From assembly GCA_011050235.1 (NCBI GenBank), contig DRGC01000042.1, positions 1 through 64,000 of the forward strand: DNA of 64,000 nucleotides, written 5' to 3'. Position numbers and translations under genes: made by a program. Under the pieces are notes generated by a model, which saw only the letters and a list, made by a program, of their open reading frames with translations, was not told where the DNA came from and made no database searches. Position 1 is the first letter of the stretch; each line of letters opens with the position of its first letter. This DNA is from Phycisphaerae bacterium. Its GTDB lineage: Bacteria > Planctomycetota > Phycisphaerae > SM23-33. Positions 24,643 through 32,302 of the stretch are shown here, in pieces.

Positions 24643-25230
24643 ATGCGAAAACTTATCGTTGGCCTAGCCATCGTCGCCGTTGTTTGTGTGGCGACGAACC
24701 TGGAGGCGGCACATTCATCCTACGGCTGCAGTAACTGCCACGTCCCCCACTGGGCGGTCGACCCGGCTGTCGATCCTGACGCCTACGGCGTTCCGCTGTT
24801 CAGCCCGGCGCAGATTTCTGACGGCCTGCCGACCTATGATCTGTATACCAGCCAGTCGTTCGACGCATTGGCGACCGACATCGGTCAGCCCGATGGCCCC
24901 AGTAAGCTCTGCCTGGGTTGCCACGATGGCACGTATAGCCATGTGGACGACCCCAGAGCCACCTTCCTGGCCGGTGATCTGAAGCGTTCGCACCCGATTT
25001 CGTTCACCTACGATTCGGCCCTGTCCGCGAAGGTGCTTAACGGGTCGCTTCTTGATCCCAACGTGGCCCTGTCTGGCCTGACCCCCGCCGGCACGATCGC
25101 CCAGGATATGCTCACGGCCGACAAGCTGCAGTGCAGTTCCTGCCACGATGTCCACAAGCAAGGCATCGGTGACTACCTGCTGCGGTTCCCTTCGATCGTC
25201 ACGCTGTGCAAGACCTGCCACGACAAGTAA
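24643..25230 (+). CDS. Secreted tetrahaem cytochrome c, OmcE-like module
   Basis: 195 residues. Sec signal (MRKLIVGLAIVAVVCVA) cleaved near EAA/HSS. Four CXXCH sites: CSNCH, CLGCH, CSSCH, CKTCH, plus five other histidines in the mature part that could be distal ligands. The pattern CxxCH..PH, LCLGCHDG, SHPISFTY, LQCSSCHDVH, CKTCH resembles the small tetrahaem cytochromes such as Geobacter OmcE that polymerise into extracellular filaments. Start at the ATG at 24643 with AGGAG at 24631-24635. Sigma-54 promoter upstream, strong terminator downstream. Filament formation is inference. Confidence 0.85.
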   Translation: MRKLIVGLAIVAVVCVATNLEAAHSSYGCSNCHVPHWAVDPAVDPDAYGVPLFSPAQISDGLPTYDLYTSQSFDALATDIGQPDGPSKLCLGCHDGTYSHVDDPRATFLAGDLKRSHPISFTYDSALSAKVLNGSLLDPNVALSGLTPAGTIAQDMLTADKLQCSSCHDVHKQGIGDYLLRFPSIVTLCKTCHDK

Positions 25231-25256
25231 TTGACGTGACCGTCTAGTTTTTTTTG

Positions 25257-25297
25257 CGGGGCGGCGCCATTTTTTGCCGGCGCTGCCCCGTTTTTTT
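25257..25297 (+). terminator. Rho-independent terminator
   Basis: Left arm CGGGGCGGCGCC (25257-25268), 8-base loop, right arm within CCGGCGCTGCCCCG (25277-25290), one mismatch in the stem, then seven T (25291-25297). Placed 26 bases after the stop of the first tetrahaem cytochrome, so that gene is probably monocistronic. Confidence 0.85.
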
Positions 25298-25543
25298 GGG
25301 CGCATCTTCAGACCCCCTTGCCCCCCCCCGTATCTCACACTTGACCACATCCGGTCGAGCCACCTGCCCGCAGGGCGCCCCTGCATTCGACATAAGAATA
25401 TCGCAGGGCTCTAAATACGCCGGCGATTCCGGCCGATCTCGACATAGAGGAAAGCTTGCCCGCCCATTGGCCCGGATGTGAACGAATCCTGGGCTGAAAG
25501 TGGCGAGTGGAGGCCCTACGAGACCTTCTGTGTTGAGGAGCGG

Positions 25544-26260
25544 ATGCGTAGCCAGACCACGCCCATCGCCAAAGCAATTGGACTCCGACATCTCAACGAT
25601 GCCGGACGATCGGTATTTCGCGGTCATGGCCCGCTCCGCCAGACACCCCCGCACCGCAGCATCTCAACTGGCCTGATCCTGGGGCTACTCTCACTGCTGA
25701 TCACAGGGCTTCTATCAGTGGAAGGTATCGCAGGGCACACCGATATCGGCTGTAGCGATTGTCACGTCGTCAGCGCCGGCGACATGACCGTCGAGGCCTC
25801 CCGCGGGGGAATCTGGAGCGCCAAGCACACCCGAGACGCGGTGCCGACGTTCAAGGTCTACAGCAGTCCGTCGTTCGATGCACTGGGCACCGATATCGGC
25901 CAGCCCGATGGCGCCAGCAGGTTATGCCTGGGTTGCCACGACGGCAGCTATTCGGGCCTTCGCGGCCGGATGTCGGCCTTTGGCTTCAATGACCTGGCCC
26001 GCAGCCATCCCGTCTCGTTCACCTACAATAGCGCCTTGGTCTTGCGGGCGCCTCGCGGAACCTTGAACGATCCGCGGTCGGCGCCTTCGCGGCTGGGCGG
26101 GTCCATCGCCGCCGACCTGCTGGACGAGCGTGGGAAAATGCAGTGCACCTCTTGCCACAACATCCACTCCAAGCGCAAGGGCAACAGCCTGCTGCGATAC
26201 GACTACTCCCCCGGTTCCCGCAGCGGCAGCGAAATGTGCCGCGTGTGCCATAACCGCTAG
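25544..26260 (+). CDS. Tetrahaem cytochrome c paralogue, OmcE-like module
   Basis: 238 residues. Paralogue of the upstream cytochrome: CSDCH, CLGCH, CTSCH and CRVCH in the same order, with shared FDALGTDIGQPDGASRLCLG and SHPVSFTYNSAL stretches. The export signal (ISTGLILGLLSLLITGLLSV) begins only about 40 residues in, so the N-terminus is unusually long; the ATG at 25544 (GAGGAG close upstream) is my choice, a GTG at 25478 is possible. Exactly four non-motif histidines lie in the mature region, enough for bis-His ligation. I found no sigma-54 site before it. Confidence 0.8.
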   Translation: MRSQTTPIAKAIGLRHLNDAGRSVFRGHGPLRQTPPHRSISTGLILGLLSLLITGLLSVEGIAGHTDIGCSDCHVVSAGDMTVEASRGGIWSAKHTRDAVPTFKVYSSPSFDALGTDIGQPDGASRLCLGCHDGSYSGLRGRMSAFGFNDLARSHPVSFTYNSALVLRAPRGTLNDPRSAPSRLGGSIAADLLDERGKMQCTSCHNIHSKRKGNSLLRYDYSPGSRSGSEMCRVCHNR

Positions 26261-26302
26261 ATGGCGCCCCCCGCCCGGCCTTGCACGTCGGCTTCCGGCG
26301 GA

Positions 26303-27463
26303 TTAGTCGCTGCGCGTTCCCGGAGTCGACGGCGCACGTGTTCCTGACTTTGGCGATGGCGGCTTTGTAGCGGTGCGCTTGATCATGGGCGGATAGGTGG
26401 CCGACTTCGACTTTCCGAACGCGTAGACCCCGATCTTGTTCTTGCCGAACTGATTGGCCACAAACAGCAGGTACTCCGCCTCGAAGTCCTCGTCGATATA
26501 GTCGGCAAAGGCATCTATGCTCGTCGTGTCGATGGCGAGCCCTGCCGGCATGCCCATCCCTTCGGGCCCCGCAGCCGCGCCCCCAAAGAACATCAGCAGC
26601 CTGCCTTCCGGCTCGAACAACTGGACGATTTCCCACTGCGCATCGGCAGTGTAAATAATATCATCGGGATCGATCGCAATGCCCTTGGGCCGGGCAAAGA
26701 ACCCGGGGCGGTCGCCCGGGGCCCCGATGTAGCCGATGAATTGGCCCCGGCGGTTGTAGATGTTGATGATGCTGGCCACCGTGTCACTGACGAAGATTCG
26801 GCCTTTCGAGTCGATGGCCAGATTCCTCGGGTCGCGAAGTTCGCCGGGCCCCTTACCGTTCTTGGCGATCAGCCGGAGGAACTTCCCGTCCCGCGACCAT
26901 GCCTCGACCTCGGCATCCGCCACGTCAGCCACAATCAGCTCATCCCCGTCGACAACCAAGTCGATCGGATTGCACGTGGCCCCATTGTCGATAAAGCGAA
27001 CGAACTGATCATCGGCATCGAACACCACCACCCGCTCGGCCATCGTATCGCAGACATACTTTGTGCCGTCCGTGTCGATCGTGATGTTGACCGGCTTGCG
27101 GATATTGCTGGCGTCGCCCAGCTGGCCGTGCGTCTTCGCTGCCACGTCGATGACGTGAACCCGCCCGCGGGCAATGTCGCAGATGTAGATCTTGCCATTG
27201 CGCGCCGCCACGCCGTAAGGGCTGGTGATCTCGCCGGCCGAACTCACCTCGCTGCCTACGATGAAATCGGCAAAGCTCGACTTACGATGTGACCACTGCT
27301 CCAGATCGCTGAAGCTCAGCAGGAACTGCAGCCGTGGCAGGTCGGGGGCAGGCGGGTAGAAAATTGCCTGGCTAATTTCCGGTGTCTCCTCTCCGCACCC
27401 AACCAGAAAGACCAAAGCCAGCAGCACGATGATTCGCCCAGTAATGCTTGCGTAACGTCTCAT
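26303..27463 (-). CDS. NHL-repeat beta-propeller lipoprotein
   Basis: 386 residues. Lipobox LVGC at about 20-23, so probably membrane-anchored in the periplasm or outer membrane. Repeated propeller blades of NHL type: SPYGVAARNGKIYICD, KPVNITIDTDGTKYVCD, DPRNLAIDSKGRIFVSD and RPKGIAIDPDDIIYTAD. AAGGAG lies 8 bases before the ATG. Transcribed from a sigma-54 promoter, divergently from the decahaem-porin operon, which contains a second NHL lipoprotein. NHL propellers accompany many multihaem cytochrome clusters; the exact role is not known. Confidence 0.85.
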   Translation of the reverse strand: MRRYASITGRIIVLLALVFLVGCGEETPEISQAIFYPPAPDLPRLQFLLSFSDLEQWSHRKSSFADFIVGSEVSSAGEITSPYGVAARNGKIYICDIARGRVHVIDVAAKTHGQLGDASNIRKPVNITIDTDGTKYVCDTMAERVVVFDADDQFVRFIDNGATCNPIDLVVDGDELIVADVADAEVEAWSRDGKFLRLIAKNGKGPGELRDPRNLAIDSKGRIFVSDTVASIINIYNRRGQFIGYIGAPGDRPGFFARPKGIAIDPDDIIYTADAQWEIVQLFEPEGRLLMFFGGAAAGPEGMGMPAGLAIDTTSIDAFADYIDEDFEAEYLLFVANQFGKNKIGVYAFGKSKSATYPPMIKRTATKPPSPKSGTRAPSTPGTRSD

Positions 27464-27546
27464 AGTACAACTCCTTACAACGGCTATGTCTCGGTCGATC
27501 TCGGCGAGAAGCTTTCTTGGGTCCGCCAGGCCCTACACCAACTCTC

Positions 27547-27563
27547 TTGCAAAAGCTGTGCCC
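27547..27563 (-). promoter_or_regulatory. Sigma-54 promoter for NHL lipoprotein
   Basis: Read on minus: GGGCACA-N4-TTGCA, with GG at 27562-27561 and GC at 27550-27549 separated by ten bases. Predicted transcript start near 27537, about 75 bases before the ATG at 27463. Confidence 0.75.
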
Positions 27564-27692
27564 GATCATCTCTTCCCCGTCAGAGGCGCCAAGGGCCATT
27601 GAAGCGCTCAATGCTAACGCTTTTTCAGCACCTGTTCAGGCAAATCTATCGGCTCAGGCGAGAAAACTCTTTCGGAAGGAACGATCACGCAA

Positions 27693-27709
27693 CGGCACGC
27701 TTCTTGCTT
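27693..27709 (+). promoter_or_regulatory. Sigma-54 promoter for decahaem-porin operon
   Basis: CGGCACG-N4-TTGCT: GG at 27694-27695, GC at 27706-27707, exactly ten bases between. Predicted start near 27719, leaving a long leader of about 250 bases before the GTG at 27968. Confidence 0.8.
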
Positions 27710-27967
27710 CTGTTGGAGTTCAGCCAACAAGAGTTCTTGTGACCCAAAAACACCCTCCATACGAGCAGTATCCAGCCAATCCTCCCTTTGCTGCTATGCT
27801 ATTTAAGTCTCAAGGAATTCGTACCCTTACGACGATATCGTCTCTAGTAGGTCTTCCTATAATTCCTAGTTTTCGTACTGTTTGGTATTGAGTCTTTCAG
27901 GCCTGAAATTACGGATTATGCCGGTCCGCTCGCCTCCCATGAGGCCGGCCAACTGACGGAGCGCAAC

Positions 27968-29209
27968 GTGCGTCGCCGAAAACCTTCTTCACAATCTCAG
28001 GGGAGCTCGTGGCGGCGGTCCATCCGCAACATGGTGGCGGTGGGCTCGATCCTGGTGATGACAACGCTGTTTCTCAGTTGCAGCCCGGCGACCGAGTACC
28101 GGGTCCTGTCGTTCTTCTTCGATGGCGTCCCCGTCCCGCCCGGGATGGAGGACGAGGCGGGCAAGAAGGAAATGATCGTCGGGCCCGACGGCCAACTGAT
28201 GGACCCCGACGACCCGCGGGTCAAGGATTTCCTCGCCCGGGACACCGTTGTGCCGACGGAGGACGACCTCCCGCAGGAAGAGGGCCTGATCTTTCACAAG
28301 CCGTACGAAAAGCGGCAGTGCATGGAATGCCACTCGCCCGAGGCGGGCTTCCAGGTCGCCATCACCACTGACGTCTGCAACACGTGTCACCAGCCCTACT
28401 ACGATCTGCCGGCGAATGAATGGATCCACGGGCCGGTGGCTTTGGGCAAGTGCTCGATGTGCCACGAGCCGCATGAGTCCAGGCACGACCACCTGTTGAC
28501 CGAGGCGATGCCGGACCTTTGTTTCTCCTGTCACGACGCCCCGCGCGTCCTGTCCAGGCCCTATCACGCCGAAGCCGTCACCGGAGCGTGCACCGACTGC
28601 CACGATCCCCACTCCGCCGGCAACCGGTCTCTTCTGGTCGACTCGAACACCTACCAGCGTCGCAAGGCCGGCATGCAGCTTCAACCCTCGGCCCACGCGG
28701 ATTGGGAAAAGGACACCTGCGCGACGTGTCATCTTGCCGAACAGTCCAACCTGACCGTCCCCGACGTGGACAGCGTCTGCCTGTCCTGCCATGAAGACGT
28801 CCCTCGTTCACCCGGCGAGACGCCGCTGCACGACCCGGTCGTCCAGGGGCAGTGCACGTCGTGTCACCTCGCCCACGACTCGCCGCTGAAGCACCTGATC
28901 AAGCCCGAGGCAGAGAAGAACTGCGCCGCATGTCACCCCGTTGCCGAGTTGTCCAAGGACAATCACCCGCGCTTCCACCGAGGGGAGTGTCTTACCTGCC
29001 ACACCGGGCACCGGTCGGCTCGGGACCATCTGCTCAAGGCGACGCCCACGCGCATCCTGCCGGCAACGCCGGCCACTCAACCGGCCGATGGGCGGGAAAT
29101 GCCCACCACGGCCCCGGCCACTCAACCGTCATCCCCGGCGCCCGCGGCCGGCCCCCGAGCCCCTACCACCGAGCCGGCCTCTGAAGATCTCACGGAGGAG
29201 CGTTCTTGA
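27968..29209 (+). CDS. Decahaem c-type cytochrome lipoprotein
   Basis: 413 residues starting at a GTG with GGAG upstream. Arg-rich N-terminus, hydrophobic segment and lipobox LFLSC near residue 38. Ten CXXCH sites (CMECH, CNTCH, CSMCH, CFSCH, CTDCH, CATCH, CLSCH, CTSCH, CAACH, CLTCH), many in doubled CxxCHDPH-like style. The C-terminal 60 residues are Pro/Thr/Ala-rich with ATQP repeats. Its stop overlaps the start of the outer-membrane barrel gene, as expected for the haem subunit of a porin-cytochrome conduit (compare MtrA/OmaB type). Side of the outer membrane is not determined. Confidence 0.87.
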   Translation: MRRRKPSSQSQGSSWRRSIRNMVAVGSILVMTTLFLSCSPATEYRVLSFFFDGVPVPPGMEDEAGKKEMIVGPDGQLMDPDDPRVKDFLARDTVVPTEDDLPQEEGLIFHKPYEKRQCMECHSPEAGFQVAITTDVCNTCHQPYYDLPANEWIHGPVALGKCSMCHEPHESRHDHLLTEAMPDLCFSCHDAPRVLSRPYHAEAVTGACTDCHDPHSAGNRSLLVDSNTYQRRKAGMQLQPSAHADWEKDTCATCHLAEQSNLTVPDVDSVCLSCHEDVPRSPGETPLHDPVVQGQCTSCHLAHDSPLKHLIKPEAEKNCAACHPVAELSKDNHPRFHRGECLTCHTGHRSARDHLLKATPTRILPATPATQPADGREMPTTAPATQPSSPAPAAGPRAPTTEPASEDLTEERS

Positions 29210-31236
29210 GTCGCCTTCGCTTGGCCATGACGCTGCTGCTCGTGCTGCCGATCAGCGCCCTGCCGTCGGTGGCGGAGGAGCAAAAGAAAGTGCCTATCCA
29301 GCCGCTCGGGCTTCTCGACATCGGCGGCGCCCTCTATACGCGCGTGGAGAGTGTCTCCGACAAGCGGGTTACCGAGACGGCCACCACCAAGACGACCACA
29401 ACGGAGGACGAGCTGATATTCGAAGAGGGAATTGAGCTGTCCGTCGAGGGGTACATCTACCACCCGTACCTCCTGGAATGGCGGTTGGGGCTGGACCTTG
29501 CCAAAACCCAGGAGACGATCACGCTCAACGACCTGGAGACCAAGACCAATGGGGACCTTCGCGGCTATGATATTTCCGCGCTGCTGCTGCAGGAAAAGCC
29601 GGTTTCGCTGCGGCTGTTCGCCAGCCAGACCGAAGACCTTCGCGACCGGGACGTCGGACAGGCCACCCGGGCCACGGAACAGCGGCGTGGGCTCGAGCTG
29701 TACGTCAAGGGACCGTTGCCGTCGACCTTCCTGTTGGAGAGGATCGAGATCGAGGAAAAAGGCACTCGGCGCACCGTGGAGGAGGACACCACCCACATCC
29801 GCGTGACCGTCGAGCACCGCCCGCATCGCGATTGGCTGACCGAGTTCTTCTACGACCGGGAGCAGACGGATGAAGTCTCCACCTTCCTCTCGGCCACCGG
29901 GGTAAGCCCGCCTCAGCAGTTCCCCGACACGAAGGACGAGTTCAACATCACCAATCTCTGGAGTTTCGGCCCGGAAGATCTCAGACACACCCTTTCGGGC
30001 AGCGCGAACTTTCTCAGCCGGTCAGGATTCTTTGAAAACAGGGTCACGTCGATCGATCAACGGCTCGAACTGGCCCACACCAAGACCTTCACGACGTTCT
30101 ATGCCGCAGCGTTGGACATCAACCGGACCGAGGCCGAGGAAGACCAGACCTTCAACGCCGAGATCGGTTTCGAAAAGAGCATCTACGACAGTCTGGACAT
30201 CATCGTCCGCGGAGAGATCTACCATCGCGCCATTGAGAAGAGCTCCGAAAGACGACGCGGCTTGTTCTTTGAGGCGGATTATCGAAAGAAAACGCCTATC
30301 GGCCGGTACACATCCTCGCTGGCGCTTGGGTGGGAGCGCGACGTGCAGAATTTCAATTCGGGAGTGCAGAGGGTCACCGATGAACGCGTGACGCTGGAGG
30401 ACACAACGTTCTTGGAGCTCGATGAAAAGAACATCACCGGCAGCATGGCGGTAACCAACGAGGACAAGACGATCACCTACGCAGAGATCGTGGATTACAT
30501 TCTTCGGGTCACGGGCGGGACGACCGAGATTCGCCGGACGCTCGGCAGCCTCATCGGCGACGGCGATACCGTGCTGGTCACTTACGTTTCACAACAGTCC
30601 CCTCACTCCATTTTCACCACCGATCACGTGGACTGGGATCACCGTCTGCGACTCAAGAAGATTCCCGTCATCCTCTATGCGAACTATCGCCTGCGCAACG
30701 AAAAGCTCACCCACGGCGAAGATCCGGAAAACCTGGATCGCGAGCAATCCTTTCTGGCCGGAACCCAACTGGACTACAAAGGGCTCACAACGGTCCTGGA
30801 GCATGAACGCCAAGATCAAAACCTTTCGCCGCCGTGGATCGCCAACCGTGTGGAGGTGACCTACCACCGAGCCCTCGCCCGCAATCTGGATCTGACCGTC
30901 AGCGGCAATTTGGAGTGGCTCCGCTACCTCGAAGCCCGAAAGTTCGGGCTCGAGCCCGGGGCCGAGACACTGAAGACGGCCACGGGGCGACTGTCGCTGA
31001 CCACGAAGGTGGGCCGAAACGCCGTGCTCCGTTTCGACAGCACCCTATCGCGCCTTAGCGGGCGGGAGAACCGAACGGAGTTTCAAAACAGCGTGTCCTT
31101 CGAGTGGCGATATGCCAAGTTGGATTTCTCCGTGGACGCCCACTATGATACGTACACAGACGAAAACCTCAGTGGCACGTCCAAGACGACCGGCAAGAAC
31201 GCTTCGATCATGTTCTACGTCAGGCGAAAGTTCTAA
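29206..31236 (+). CDS. Outer-membrane beta-barrel protein, candidate porin of a cytochrome conduit
   Basis: 676 residues. Signal peptide (LAMTLLLVLPISALPSVAEE), no haem sites, then alternating hydrophobic/polar strands throughout and a C-terminal strand ending in MFYVRRKF with the terminal Phe typical of outer-membrane barrels. Size matches MtrB-like sheath porins, about 700 residues, though I see no clear sequence match to MtrB. The TTG start (MSRLRLAM) overlaps the decahaem cytochrome stop by four bases. Position between a haem lipoprotein and a 12-haem cytochrome supports a conduit role; inference. Confidence 0.78.
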   Translation: MSRLRLAMTLLLVLPISALPSVAEEQKKVPIQPLGLLDIGGALYTRVESVSDKRVTETATTKTTTTEDELIFEEGIELSVEGYIYHPYLLEWRLGLDLAKTQETITLNDLETKTNGDLRGYDISALLLQEKPVSLRLFASQTEDLRDRDVGQATRATEQRRGLELYVKGPLPSTFLLERIEIEEKGTRRTVEEDTTHIRVTVEHRPHRDWLTEFFYDREQTDEVSTFLSATGVSPPQQFPDTKDEFNITNLWSFGPEDLRHTLSGSANFLSRSGFFENRVTSIDQRLELAHTKTFTTFYAAALDINRTEAEEDQTFNAEIGFEKSIYDSLDIIVRGEIYHRAIEKSSERRRGLFFEADYRKKTPIGRYTSSLALGWERDVQNFNSGVQRVTDERVTLEDTTFLELDEKNITGSMAVTNEDKTITYAEIVDYILRVTGGTTEIRRTLGSLIGDGDTVLVTYVSQQSPHSIFTTDHVDWDHRLRLKKIPVILYANYRLRNEKLTHGEDPENLDREQSFLAGTQLDYKGLTTVLEHERQDQNLSPPWIANRVEVTYHRALARNLDLTVSGNLEWLRYLEARKFGLEPGAETLKTATGRLSLTTKVGRNAVLRFDSTLSRLSGRENRTEFQNSVSFEWRYAKLDFSVDAHYDTYTDENLSGTSKTTGKNASIMFYVRRKF

Positions 31237-31237
31237 G

Positions 31238-32302
31238 ATGAGCCGTCATGTATGTCAGTCGACCGCACCCCCGATAGCCGCATTGATGCTGGCTGTCCTG
31301 ATCTCGGCGATCACCGGCTGCGCCCCCGCTACGATCGAGGAAGCCCATCCGGTCTGGCCCCCGCCGCCGGCAGAGGCCCGCATCCTTCATCTCAAGAACG
31401 TCCGGTCCATATCGGACCTGGCCAAACCATCGGCCTTCGACGGGTTCATTCAGATGCTCACGGGCGGCCGACAGCTCGCCCTGCTGCGTCCTCACGATGC
31501 TGCCGTCTGGGCGGATCGGTATCTGTTCGTCACCGACCAGGAGCAGCAGGCAGTGGTCGTGTTCAACCTGAAGACCGCGAAAGCATCCCTCATCACACAG
31601 GTCGGCGGGACGTTCCTGGTCTCGCCGGTGGGGGTGGCGGTCTGCGGCGAGTGGATCGCCGTCTCCGACAGCGCCCTAAACAGGGTCTACCTGCTGACGC
31701 CCAAGGGCAAGCTGATCAAGACCATCGTCAAGCCCGAGGGGTTCGCAAGGCCCACGGGCCTGGCCTACGATTCGGCCACCGGGCTGCTCTATGTCGTCGA
31801 CACGCTGGCCAACGAAGTGTGCGTGTTTAACCTGAGCTCCGGCGAGATGGTCCGGCGCTTCGGCTCGCGCGGCCAGGGGCGCGGACAGTTCAATTTCCCG
31901 ACGCACGTTTGCGTGGGCCCGGCCGGCAGGATCTACGTCACCGATTCGCTGAACTTCCGCGTTCAGGTCTTCGATGGCCAGGGCAACTACCTCTTCCACA
32001 TCGGCCAGCTCGGCGATGCGTCGGGCCATTTGGCCGTCCCAAAGGGCGTCGGGGTGGACAGCCAAGGCCACATCTACGTGGTGGACTCCTATTTCAGTCG
32101 GATCCAGATATTCAACGCCAACGGCGTCTTCTTGCTGGCCATCGGAGAGCCCGGCGAAGACTCGGGCGGCTTCCAGGTCCCTGCGGGGCTGACGATCGAT
32201 TCACGTAACCGAATTTACGTCTGCGACAGCTACAATGAGCGCATTCAACTGTTGCAGTTCGCTGGAGTGCCGGACGATGAAATTCCTTCTGAATCACCTT
32301 AG
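31238..32302 (+). CDS. Second NHL-repeat beta-propeller lipoprotein
   Basis: 354 residues. Lipobox ITGC near residue 28. Blades such as RPTGLAYDSATGLLYVVD, FPTHVCVGPAGRIYVTD, VPKGVGVDSQGHIYVVD and VPAGLTIDSRNRIYVCD form a six-bladed NHL-type propeller. Same domain plan as the lipoprotein at 26303-27463, with an analogous N-terminal region (PPPPAEARILHLKNV versus PPAPDLPRLQFLLSF), so the two are paralogues. The ATG at 31238 follows the barrel stop by one base; a longer in-frame start would lie inside the barrel gene. Confidence 0.85.
   Translation: MSRHVCQSTAPPIAALMLAVLISAITGCAPATIEEAHPVWPPPPAEARILHLKNVRSISDLAKPSAFDGFIQMLTGGRQLALLRPHDAAVWADRYLFVTDQEQQAVVVFNLKTAKASLITQVGGTFLVSPVGVAVCGEWIAVSDSALNRVYLLTPKGKLIKTIVKPEGFARPTGLAYDSATGLLYVVDTLANEVCVFNLSSGEMVRRFGSRGQGRGQFNFPTHVCVGPAGRIYVTDSLNFRVQVFDGQGNYLFHIGQLGDASGHLAVPKGVGVDSQGHIYVVDSYFSRIQIFNANGVFLLAIGEPGEDSGGFQVPAGLTIDSRNRIYVCDSYNERIQLLQFAGVPDDEIPSESP

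Larger units (their letters stand above)
27464..27967. other. Divergent regulatory region between NHL lipoprotein and decahaem operon
   Basis: About 500 bases, less GC-rich than its surroundings. Holds two sigma-54 promoters pointing apart (27547-27563 minus, 27693-27709 plus). Downstream of the plus promoter are short dyads, TGTTGG-N7-CCAACA and ACAAGA-GT-TCTTGT (27727-27740), inside a predicted leader of about 250 bases. CCTG-TT-CAGG lies between the promoters. A plus-strand frame of 124 codons here lacks ribosome site and coding character, so I do not call it. Confidence 0.6.

Noticed and set aside
27517-27891. 124-codon plus-strand frame in the divergent regulatory region
   Set aside because: No ribosome site, no recognisable motif, and it runs across two sigma-54 promoters; treated as non-coding.
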